From Herbaspirillum hiltneri N3 (lineage in GTDB: Bacteria; Pseudomonadota; Gammaproteobacteria; Burkholderiales; Burkholderiaceae_D): a stretch of 64,000 nt of DNA. Positions 56,010 to 64,000 of this stretch are shown piece by piece. The notes beneath the pieces are model-generated. The model had not been told where the DNA came from and searched no databases. It worked only from the letters and a program-made list of their open reading frames with translations. Location: assembly GCF_001267925.1 (NCBI RefSeq), contig NZ_CP011409.1:1426001-1490000 (forward strand), read 5' to 3'. Both the position numbers and the translations under genes were made by a program. How positions within the stretch are numbered: position 1 is the stretch's first letter; every line of letters starts with the position of its first letter.

Positions 56010-56549
56010 GTGAGTACTTCAACTGAAACAGCAATTCTCGGCGGCGGGTGTTTTTGGTGTCTGGAGGCGGTGTACCAGCAACTCAAGGGCGTGCAGCACG
56101 TGGAGTCCGGTTATACAGGCGGTCACGTGCAGAACCCGACCTACGAACAAGTCTGCAATGGCGACACCGGTCATGCAGAAGTGGTGAAGCTGAGCTTCGA
56201 TCCGGCGCTGATCAGTTTTCGGGAAATTCTGGAAGTTTTCTTCACCATCCACGACCCTACCACGCTCAATCGCCAGGGCAACGACGTCGGCACGCAGTAT
56301 CGCTCGGTGATTTACTACGATTCGCCTGCGCAGCGTGATACGGCCAAGCACATCATCGCTGAGATGGCGTTGGTATGGGATGCGCCGCTCGTGACGGAAT
56401 TGAGTCCGGTCGAAACGTACTACAAGGCCGAGGACTACCATCAGAATTATTTTCAGCAGCATCCGTTCCAGGGATACTGCGCATTCGTAGTGGCGCCGAA
56501 GCTGGCTAAATTCCGTGAAGTGTTTGCCGCCAAGAGCAAGCAGGAGTAG
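56010..56549 (+). CDS. msrA: MsrA, peptide-methionine (S)-S-oxide reductase
   Basis: Repairs oxidised methionine. Starts with GTG 56010 after GGGAG. The catalytic motif GCFWC (residues 13-17) is present, with C14 as nucleophile, then ESGYTGGHVQNPTYEQVC and YRSVIYYDSPAQ. 179 aa. Confidence 0.97.
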   Translation: MSTSTETAILGGGCFWCLEAVYQQLKGVQHVESGYTGGHVQNPTYEQVCNGDTGHAEVVKLSFDPALISFREILEVFFTIHDPTTLNRQGNDVGTQYRSVIYYDSPAQRDTAKHIIAEMALVWDAPLVTELSPVETYYKAEDYHQNYFQQHPFQGYCAFVVAPKLAKFREVFAAKSKQE

Positions 56550-56585
56550 GCGAGAAAAAGCAGGGAAAAAGTATAGAACAGCAAA

Positions 56586-56617
56586 GAAAAACAGCCGGCC
56601 ATGCGCCGGCTGTTTTC
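56586..56617. terminator. Bidirectional terminator between msrA and cfa
   Basis: GAAAACAGCCGGC and GCCGGCTGTTTTC around CATGC; A and T runs on both sides close both convergent genes. Confidence 0.9.
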
Positions 56618-56638
56618 ATGAGGACGAGGATCGTCTGG

Positions 56639-57850
56639 TTACTGCTGCGCGTCGTAGATATAGCGTCGCGACTGCGGCAACGCCACGGCAGGTCGATTCG
56701 CTTTGCCGCAGACGACCTGGTACAGGGAAATCCAGTCCTTGTCGAAACCATGCGCGCTGCCCGCAAGATAAACGCGCCAGATGCGATAGCGTTTTTCATC
56801 AGTCAGCTTTTTGATTTCCTCGGCCCGGGTTTCAAAATTGTCGGCCCAGATAGCACAGGTCCTGGCGTAGTGGCGGCGCAGGTTTTCAACGTCGAAGACC
56901 TCCAGGCCGCCTTGTTGCATTGTCTTCAGCACAAGGCTGACATGCGGCAATTCGCCGGCCGGGAAGACGTACTTGTCGACGAATTCTCCGCCGCCATAGG
57001 GCGATTCGCCATTTTCAATATCGGTGCTCGTGATCCCGTGGTTCATTACCAGGCCATCATCGGCGAGCAGCGAGTTGATATGCGCAAAGTACATCGGCAA
57101 GTTCTTCAGGCCGACGTGTTCGAACATGCCGACACTGGTGATCCGGTCGAAGGTGCCGGTGACATCGCGATAATCCTGCAGCCGGATTTCAATGCGGTCG
57201 CTCAGACCGGCTTTTTCAACGCGCTCCCTGGCCAGTGCATACTGGTTCTCGGACAAGGTGACGCCCACGCATTGCGCGCCGAATTTCTGCGCCGCGCGCA
57301 GCACCAGCGCGCCCCAGCCGCAGCCGATGTCGAGCAGCTTGTCCCCCGGACGCACTTTGATCTTGGTCAGGATATGGTCGATCTTCTTGATCTGCGCGGT
57401 GGCGAGGTCTTCGTCGCCGTTCTCGAAGTAGGCGCAGGAGTACACCATGTTCTCGTCCAGGAAGAGTTTGTAAAACTCATTGGAGACGTCATAGTGGTAG
57501 CGGATCGCCTCGGCGTCTTTTTCCTTGCTGTGGCGAACGGTGCGGACGATGCGCGACAGCTTTCCTTCAGCCTTCAGGGTTTTGGCTGCGAGCAGATTGG
57601 CGACATTGATGATGCTGGTGACGGGGCCGTCAACGTCAATCTTGCCTTCGACGTAGGCTTCTCCCAGATTGGAGAGCGAGGGGCGGAGCAGGTAGGGCAG
57701 CGCCGAGACGTGCGGCACCCGCAAGGTGACTTGCGGCGCGTTATCGCTGAAATCGAATCGGCTGCCGTTCCATAACTCGAGGCGCAACGGCAGTGCGGTT
57801 GCGTGTCGTACGTCGTCCACCCATGCTGCTAGCTTCTTTTCCCAGAACAC
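56639..57850 (-). CDS. cfa: Cyclopropane-fatty-acyl-phospholipid synthase family protein
   Basis: A 403-aa SAM-dependent enzyme acting on membrane lipids. The N-terminal domain leads to the methyltransferase core with LLDIGCGWGALVL, IRYHYDVSNEFYKLFLD, TLSENQYALAR and SVGMFEHVG. CFA homologues vary in product, so the exact lipid modification is inferred. Monocistronic; 71 bases from pdxH's end. Confidence 0.93.
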   Translation of the reverse strand: MFWEKKLAAWVDDVRHATALPLRLELWNGSRFDFSDNAPQVTLRVPHVSALPYLLRPSLSNLGEAYVEGKIDVDGPVTSIINVANLLAAKTLKAEGKLSRIVRTVRHSKEKDAEAIRYHYDVSNEFYKLFLDENMVYSCAYFENGDEDLATAQIKKIDHILTKIKVRPGDKLLDIGCGWGALVLRAAQKFGAQCVGVTLSENQYALARERVEKAGLSDRIEIRLQDYRDVTGTFDRITSVGMFEHVGLKNLPMYFAHINSLLADDGLVMNHGITSTDIENGESPYGGGEFVDKYVFPAGELPHVSLVLKTMQQGGLEVFDVENLRRHYARTCAIWADNFETRAEEIKKLTDEKRYRIWRVYLAGSAHGFDKDWISLYQVVCGKANRPAVALPQSRRYIYDAQQ

Positions 57851-57921
57851 GATGTTTCCCTCCGTGCGAGTAATGATGCTGTAGCGCGGCCCTTTCCTAT
57901 GGCGTCATCAACAAAGACGGG

Positions 57922-58557
57922 CTAGGGCTGCAGGCGCTGCCGGCTCCATGCCCCGTCTGCACCGCGCGTATAGACAATGCGGTCATGCAGGCGCGATGGC
58001 CGGCCTTGCCAGAATTCGATTTTTTCCGGTATTACGCGGTAGCCGCCCCAGTGCGCCGGGCGGACCGGATGCGCACCGTATTTTTGTTCCGCCGCAGTGA
58101 ATTGCATTTCCAGTGTTTCGCGTTTGTCGACGGGGGAGCTTTGCTCGGAAGCGATGGCGCCCAGTTGGCTGCGCAGCGGACGGCTGAAGAAATAGGCGTC
58201 GCTTTCGGCGGCAGTGACCTGCTCTATCCTTCCTTCGATGCGAACCTGGCGTTCTAGTTCTACCCAATGGAACAATAAGGCGACATGAGGATGCTCTTCA
58301 ATGTCGCGTCCCTTGCGGCTGTGATAGTTGGTGAACCAGGTGAAACCGCCTGCGTCGACCTGTTTGAGCAGCACGATACGCGATGAAGGGCGGCCGTCGG
58401 CGCCGACGGTGGCCACGCTCATGGCGTTGGGTTCCGGGATTTCCGCTTTCAAGGCTTCATCGAACCATGTTGAAAATTGAACAATGGGATCGGCGTCGAC
58501 GTTGTTTTCCGACAAGCTGGCGCGGCTGTAATCCTTGCGAAGATCTGCTATCGACAT
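57922..58557 (-). CDS. pdxH: PdxH, pyridoxamine 5'-phosphate oxidase
   Basis: Makes pyridoxal 5'-phosphate. The 211-aa FMN protein has [52 protein letters not shown] and the C-terminal [20 protein letters not shown] signature. Confidence 0.97.
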   Translation of the reverse strand: MSIADLRKDYSRASLSENNVDADPIVQFSTWFDEALKAEIPEPNAMSVATVGADGRPSSRIVLLKQVDAGGFTWFTNYHSRKGRDIEEHPHVALLFHWVELERQVRIEGRIEQVTAAESDAYFFSRPLRSQLGAIASEQSSPVDKRETLEMQFTAAEQKYGAHPVRPAHWGGYRVIPEKIEFWQGRPSRLHDRIVYTRGADGAWSRQRLQP

Positions 58558-58721
58558 TCTTGCTTCTTCCTAAATGAGTACCGCGGGGACTGCGCTAGAG
58601 TAGCGCGTTTTCAAAAAACTTGCACAGGAGCAGCAACTTCCACCCGCCGCGCAGGGCAGGCGGGCGGCGCTTTCCAAGCCACGTCATTATGTGCGGGAAC
58701 ATCGGCGTCACCCATGACATA

Positions 58722-58762
58722 AAACAAAAAAAGGCCGATGCGCATGACACGCATCGGCCTTT
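58722..58762 (-). terminator. Intrinsic terminator after the first YceI gene
   Basis: AAAGGCCGATGCG and CGCATCGGCCTTT pair over 13 bp. On the minus strand a long T run follows, closing the cytochrome b561/YceI unit. Confidence 0.92.
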
Positions 58763-58779
58763 CCGCAAGGAAAGAAGGA

Positions 58780-59349
58780 TTAGTTGGACTTGATCGCTTC
58801 CACCTGGATAGCCAGCTTGATTTCCGGTGAGAACGGCGGCACGGCGTAGTTGATGCCGAAGTCGGTACGGTTGAAAGTGCCCGATGCATCGGCGCCGCAG
58901 ACTTCACGCTTGAGCATAGGATGCTGGATGCAAGTGAACTTGTTGATTTTCAGCTGCACCGGCTTGGTCACGCCATGCAAGGTCAGCTCGCCGTCGACTG
59001 CAACGGGCTTGTCGCCTTCGAACTTGATCGACGTGCCCTTGTAAGTGGCGGTCGGGAATTTCTGCACGTCGAACACGTCGGCGCTTTTGACGTGATCGTT
59101 GAGCTTGGCGTGGCCGAAGTCGACCGACGAGGCATCAATGGTGATGTCCAGCGAGCCGGTCTTGGCTGCACGGTCCAGCGTTACGGTGCCGGAAGTCTTG
59201 GTGAACTTGCCGCGCCACACGGAAATGCCCATGTGATCGGCTTCAAAGCTCGGATAGGTGTGGTTGGGGTCGATGGTGTAGGTGTCGGCGGCAAAGGCCG
59301 TGACCGATGTCGCGGCCAGCAGGGAAATCAGGGCGAATTTCAGTTTCAT
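58780..59349 (-). CDS. YceI family periplasmic protein
   Basis: A 189-aa lipocalin-like protein with a signal peptide ending AFAA ([18 protein letters not shown]). YceI pattern: [22 protein letters not shown], the [18 protein letters not shown] repeat-like strands and [17 protein letters not shown]. Proteins of the family bind isoprenoids or are induced by base. Last of the minus unit with a second YceI gene and cytochrome b561. Confidence 0.92.
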   Translation of the reverse strand: MKLKFALISLLAATSVTAFAADTYTIDPNHTYPSFEADHMGISVWRGKFTKTSGTVTLDRAAKTGSLDITIDASSVDFGHAKLNDHVKSADVFDVQKFPTATYKGTSIKFEGDKPVAVDGELTLHGVTKPVQLKINKFTCIQHPMLKREVCGADASGTFNRTDFGINYAVPPFSPEIKLAIQVEAIKSN

Positions 59350-59416
59350 GGTGCATCCTTTTCAATGAGCAGTTGAGTGTTGAAACACAGTTGTTATGAG
59401 TAAATTTCAGGGCGTC

Positions 59417-60004
59417 TCAGGGCGTGGTGACGACGTGGAACTTGATTGTCACTTCGTCGGCAACCATGCCGGTGTCTTTCCATTCGCTTTCGCCGATGTT
59501 GAACGTCAGGCGCTTGATCGGCAAGGCGCCGTCAAAAGTCTGGCCGCCGCCTTCTTTCTTGACCGTCAGCGGGAAATGTACGTCCGCAGTCTTGCCCTTG
59601 ATGGTCAGCTTGCCGGTGACGTCATACTTGGTACCTGCCGGTGCACCAGCAGTCGGCTTGATCGCGCTGGCGACGAAGGTGGCCTTGGGGAATTGCGCGG
59701 CGTTGAACCATTCCTTCTTCAGCACTTCCTTGTTGTACTCGGCTTCGCCCAGGTCGAAACTGGCGATGTCGATGTCTACGCTGGCTTTGGCGGCCTCGGG
59801 TTTGGCGCTGTCGAAATCGATCTGCGCGACGAATTTCTTGAATTTGGCATCGACCGGCACGTTCAGTTGCTTGAAGACGGCGCCGACAGTGCTCTTGGCA
59901 GTGTCGACTTTGAGCGGAGCGGCAACTGCAGCCGTGGAGGCAACCAGGCCGAGGACGGCGATGCCGCCGAGCATGGCATGGGCCAATGTAGTACGCAGGG
60001 TCAT
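59417..60004 (-). CDS. YceI family periplasmic protein, second copy
   Basis: A 195-aa protein starting ATG 60002-60004, after AGGAAA. Signal peptide to VAA. The mature part is KVDTAKSTVGAVFKQLNVPVDAKF with TSVDFG-like strands, DLGEAEYNKEVLKKEWFNAAQFP and LTIKGKTADVHFPL. It is clearly diverged from the neighbouring copy, so not a recent duplication. 22 bases after cytochrome b561. Confidence 0.9.
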   Translation of the reverse strand: MTLRTTLAHAMLGGIAVLGLVASTAAVAAPLKVDTAKSTVGAVFKQLNVPVDAKFKKFVAQIDFDSAKPEAAKASVDIDIASFDLGEAEYNKEVLKKEWFNAAQFPKATFVASAIKPTAGAPAGTKYDVTGKLTIKGKTADVHFPLTVKKEGGGQTFDGALPIKRLTFNIGESEWKDTGMVADEVTIKFHVVTTP

Positions 60005-60026
60005 GAGATTTCCTTGGGAAAGAGGA

Positions 60027-60551
60027 TCAGGGCAGGATACGTCTGAGCACACCGTCGCGATCGATGAACTGATGCTTCAGGGCGGCCAGCACATGCAGGC
60101 AGACAGCGGCTAGCAAAGTCATGTTCAGCCAGTAATGAACCAGCTTGAGCAAAGGTTTGAGTTCGGGATTCGGATCGATGATTACCGGCAGCGGCAGCAC
60201 GCCGAGATAGACCACGGGAATACCGGCGGCAAGGCTGTACAGGTAGCCGGAAACCGGAATCGCAAAAATCAGGATGTACAGCAGGAAATGCAGTGCGTGG
60301 GCGGCGCTTTGCTGCCAGCGGGGCATTTCTGCCGGATATACCGGCGCCGCATGGGTCAGGCGCCAGAGCAAGCGCAGGCAGGCCAGGCCGAGCACCGTGA
60401 CGCCCAGCCATTTATGCCAGGAGAAGTACTTGAGTTTGGTCGGCGTCAGGCCTGGAATATTGGTCATGGTCAGGCCGAGCGCGAACGCGGCGATGATCAG
60501 CAGAGCAATGAGCCAGTGCAACAGGATGGCGGGTTTTGTGTAGCGTTCCAT
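60027..60551 (-). CDS. Cytochrome b561
   Basis: A 174-aa four-helix membrane protein. Heme-ligand His are in ILLHWLIALL, FSWHKWLGV, HALHFLLYI and VHYWLNMTLLAAVCLHVLAAL. I start at ATG 60549-60551 (MERYTKPAIL); the frame also has a 24-residue upstream extension (MQSRRYK...) which I think is not family sequence. It probably passes electrons near the periplasmic YceI proteins (inference). Confidence 0.9.
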   Translation of the reverse strand: MERYTKPAILLHWLIALLIIAAFALGLTMTNIPGLTPTKLKYFSWHKWLGVTVLGLACLRLLWRLTHAAPVYPAEMPRWQQSAAHALHFLLYILIFAIPVSGYLYSLAAGIPVVYLGVLPLPVIIDPNPELKPLLKLVHYWLNMTLLAAVCLHVLAALKHQFIDRDGVLRRILP

Positions 60552-60770
60552 GGCGATTGCTGGTGGAGTATCAGGTTGGACGGCAGCGTCTGCTGGATCC
60601 TGCTTGTACCGGCGCGACTGCATGCGGAGTCTGATCTTCCGCAGTTGCGCCGTGTCGGCAGACTAACTGCGCAGAATAAGGTGTTTTCATCGGCGGCAAT
60701 AGATAGGCAGATTTGATTTCAGTCATCCATTGGTGTTGTGAATGAAGGCCATTGCCGCGCGGTTTGAGTG

Positions 60771-60799
60771 GATCGGACGGTTTTGGTTTCCGTCCGATC
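60771..60799. terminator. Hairpin after purB, no U-tract
   Basis: GATCGGACGG and CCGTCCGATC pair over 10 bp around a 9-base loop, just beyond the purB stop. No T run follows on the minus strand, so it may be a stability element rather than a terminator. Confidence 0.55.
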
Positions 60800-60809
60800 T
60801 CTTCTTCCA

Positions 60810-62390
<1,581 letters not shown>

Positions 62391-62407
62391 TTATTACAAG
62401 AAATGCT

Positions 62408-63013
62408 ATGAAACTGATCGCCTCGCTGGTAAGCCCCTACGCTCGTAAAGTCCGCATTGTCATGGCGGAAAAAAAGATCGATTTCGAATTGGTGCTGGAA
62501 GACGTATGGAGTGAGACCACCACGATCCAGCAATTCAATCCCCTCGGCAAAGTGCCGTGCCTGATGATGGATGATGGCGGCGCCATGTTCGACTCGCGCG
62601 TGATTTCCGAATACCTCGACATTCTGACTCCGGTGGGCAAGCTGATGCCGACCAGCGGTCGCGAGCGTGCCGAAGTCAAATGCTGGGAAGCGCTGGCCGA
62701 TGGCTTGCTCGAAGCGGCGATCCTGGTTCGTCTCGAAAAGAAGCGTCCGACGCGCCAGCAAAGTCCCGAATGGATCAAGCGGCAGTGGAGCAAAGTCGAG
62801 GCGGGATTGAAAGCGATGTCGGTCGGCCTGGGCGAAAAGAGCTATTGCGTCGGCAACCACTACACTCTGGCGGATGTCGCCGTGGGTTGCGCGTTGGGTT
62901 GGCTGGAATTCCGATTCCCTGAAACCAAGTGGCAAGACAACTATCCGGAGTTACTGCGTCTGTACGAGAAGCTGTCCGAACGCCAGTCCTTCAAGGACAC
63001 GTTCCCGCAATAG
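62408..63013 (+). CDS. Glutathione S-transferase (YibF-like)
   Basis: A 201-aa GST: SPYARKVRIVMAEKKIDFEL gives the N-terminal thioredoxin-like domain with a Ser start, FNPLGKVPCLMM the cis-Pro, DSRVISEYLD the glutathione-binding site; the C-terminal half has NHYTLADVAVGCALGWLEF. Substrate unknown. Confidence 0.92.
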   Translation: MKLIASLVSPYARKVRIVMAEKKIDFELVLEDVWSETTTIQQFNPLGKVPCLMMDDGGAMFDSRVISEYLDILTPVGKLMPTSGRERAEVKCWEALADGLLEAAILVRLEKKRPTRQQSPEWIKRQWSKVEAGLKAMSVGLGEKSYCVGNHYTLADVAVGCALGWLEFRFPETKWQDNYPELLRLYEKLSERQSFKDTFPQ

Positions 63014-63061
63014 AAACGGCACGCCGCCGCACATGACTGTGCGACAGGGCGGCTCTCCCCC

Positions 63062-63099
63062 GAAAAAAAAGCGCGACCGGCACGGCTCGCGCTTTTTTT
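63062..63099. terminator. Bidirectional terminator between GST and bacterioferritin genes
   Basis: Eight A then GCGCGA, an imperfect loop, TCGCGC and seven T. Closes the convergent pair. Confidence 0.85.
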
Positions 63100-63147
63100 A
63101 TGTCGCCGCTTCGCAGCCTCTTCGAAGAGGCTGTTTTTGCAGTCAGC

Positions 63148-63621
63148 TTACTCTGCGATGATTTGCGTTTGCAGATAGTTCTGGATGCCGATTTTGTCGA
63201 TGATATCGAGCTGCGTTTCGAGCCAGTCGATGTGTTCTTCGGTGTCGTCGAGGATCATCTGGAACAGTTCGCGCGAGACATAGTCGCCATGCTGTTCGCA
63301 CGTGGCGATGCCTTCCTTGACGGTCTTGTGCGCGGCTTTTTCCAGGTTCAGGTCGCATTGCAGCATCTCGGAGGTATTTTCGCCGATCATCAGCTTGTGC
63401 AGCGCTTGCAGATTGGGCAAACCGTCCAGCATCAGAATGCGGTCGATCAGTTTGTCGGCGTGTTTCATTTCACCGATGGACTCGGCGTATTCTTTTTTCG
63501 CAATCTTTTCAAAGCCCCAGTGCTTGTACATGCGGGCGTGCAAAAAATACTGGTTGATCGCTGTCAGTTCGTTGGTGAGCTGTGCATTGAGCAGCTTGAT
63601 GACCGCTGGATCGCCTTTCAT
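63148..63621 (-). CDS. bfr: Bfr, bacterioferritin
   Basis: Heme-containing iron storage protein. 157 aa from ATG 63619-63621 (MKGDPAVIKLL), with AGAGGT just upstream. Ferroxidase ligands E18, E51, H54 and E127/H130 region (TEEHIDWLE) are present, and the heme-ligand M52 is in GEMKHAD, so it is a heme-binding type rather than an Ftn. Residue Y25 is retained. A TATACT box at 63741-63746 on the minus strand is a possible -10. Confidence 0.95.
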   Translation of the reverse strand: MKGDPAVIKLLNAQLTNELTAINQYFLHARMYKHWGFEKIAKKEYAESIGEMKHADKLIDRILMLDGLPNLQALHKLMIGENTSEMLQCDLNLEKAAHKTVKEGIATCEQHGDYVSRELFQMILDDTEEHIDWLETQLDIIDKIGIQNYLQTQIIAE

Positions 63622-63803
63622 AGGTACCTCTGAGAATAGGGTGGGAAGAAGATCGGCCGGCGGTGCGGACAAGCAATCCGACGAACGTGAAACCGAGCCG
63701 CGTGAGCGGACGCATCATAGCGCAGCGGGTCGCGAACTTCAGTATAAATTAGCGCGAATCATTCTTACTTTATTTCTGGCGTGCAATGAGATGTGTTCCA
63801 GCG

Positions 63804-63842
63804 ATAAAAAATAAAGCCCCCGCCGATGAGGCCGGGGGCTTT
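63804..63842 (-). terminator. Intrinsic terminator after exbD
   Basis: AAAGCCCCCG and CGGGGGCTTT pair around a 10-base loop; on the minus strand the sequence continues ATTTTTTATCG. Confidence 0.9.
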
Positions 63843-63865
63843 GCCGGCGGTGAAACAGCCGGGAC

Positions 63866-64000
63866 TTATTTCGCTTGCGGGTCGGTAACGAAACCGATCT
63901 TGGACAGACCGCCCGACTGGGCTGCCGCCATGACTTGCGCGACCTTTTCATATTGCGTCGTACGTGCTGCGCGCAGGTGCAATTCGGGCTGCGGCTGCTT
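63866..64000 (-). CDS. ExbD/TolR family biopolymer transport protein, C-terminal part
   Basis: The last 44 codons of a minus-strand gene leaving the window; the 5' part is beyond base 64000. The tail ELHLRAARTTQYEKVAQVMAA and GGLSKIGFVTDPQ is typical of ExbD, the periplasmic end of the proton-driven TonB energising complex. It stops with TAA at 63866-63868. Confidence 0.9.
   Translation of the reverse strand, partial: KQPQPELHLRAARTTQYEKVAQVMAAAQSGGLSKIGFVTDPQAK

Noticed and set aside
63741..63770. Fur box before bfr
   Set aside because: GAATGATTC is a partial palindrome only; it lacks the full 7-1-7 repeat.

Overview
The window is ordinary, dense, GC-rich chromosomal DNA. Gene content and order (AI-2E permease-hda-HAD phosphatase-pcnB-folK; recA-recX; sucCD; pgk-pyk-fba-purC-purE-purK; anbu with alpha-E and ATP-grasp genes) point to a betaproteobacterium of the Burkholderiales, most like Oxalobacteraceae such as Herbaspirillum. 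That assignment is inference from protein style and synteny; no marker rRNA is present. I see no rRNA, tRNA, CRISPR array, insertion sequence, prophage or integrase.

Layout. 1-3.9 kb: end of a chemotaxis operon (cheR-cheD-cheB, ATGA overlaps) followed by a REC-EAL c-di-GMP phosphodiesterase. 4.0-8.4 kb (minus): five translationally coupled genes, AI-2E-family permease, hda, HAD-IB phosphatase, pcnB, folK. 8.5-9.5 kb: purM, ending in a bidirectional terminator. 9.6-23.1 kb: the most interesting block. A minus-strand unit (circularly permuted ATP-grasp, alpha-E, Anbu proteasome-like peptidase) and a plus-strand unit (1125-aa transglutaminase/DUF2126, 852-aa ATP-grasp/alpha-E fusion, 313-aa transglutaminase) flank a cupin, a GST and an intracellular PHB depolymerase. 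Together they hold every core family of the amidoligase/transglutaminase/Anbu system, predicted to build and cleave unusual peptide bonds, with unknown substrate.

23.1-27.7 kb (minus): one unit of response regulator, TctE-like histidine kinase, DUF4212 protein and sodium:solute symporter. 27.9-31.1 kb: a small acidic exported protein, a Tim44-like protein, an OsmC peroxidase and an orphan SsuA-like binding protein. 31.3-33.5 kb: a response regulator with TPR-type repeats and a sensorless histidine kinase. 33.5-35.5 kb: recA (promoter overlapped by a CTG-N10-CAG LexA box) and recX. 35.9-39.6 kb: sucCD, a TerC-family membrane protein and an orphan type IV pilin. 39.6-46.4 kb: moaC, a BepA-like M48 protease, a hypothetical protein, a YheT-like hydrolase, a SnoaL/NTF2-like protein, a zf-CHCC protein, and ilvE divergent from azlCD.

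46.5-54.1 kb: lower glycolysis (pgk, pyk, fba), then purC-purE-purK and a Sua5/TsaC threonylcarbamoyl-AMP synthase. 54.4-64 kb: OmpW porin, flavin reductase, msrA, cfa, pdxH, two YceI proteins with a cytochrome b561, purB, a GST, bacterioferritin, and the 3' end of an exbD gene leaving the window. Most convergent gene ends are closed by clear intrinsic terminators.
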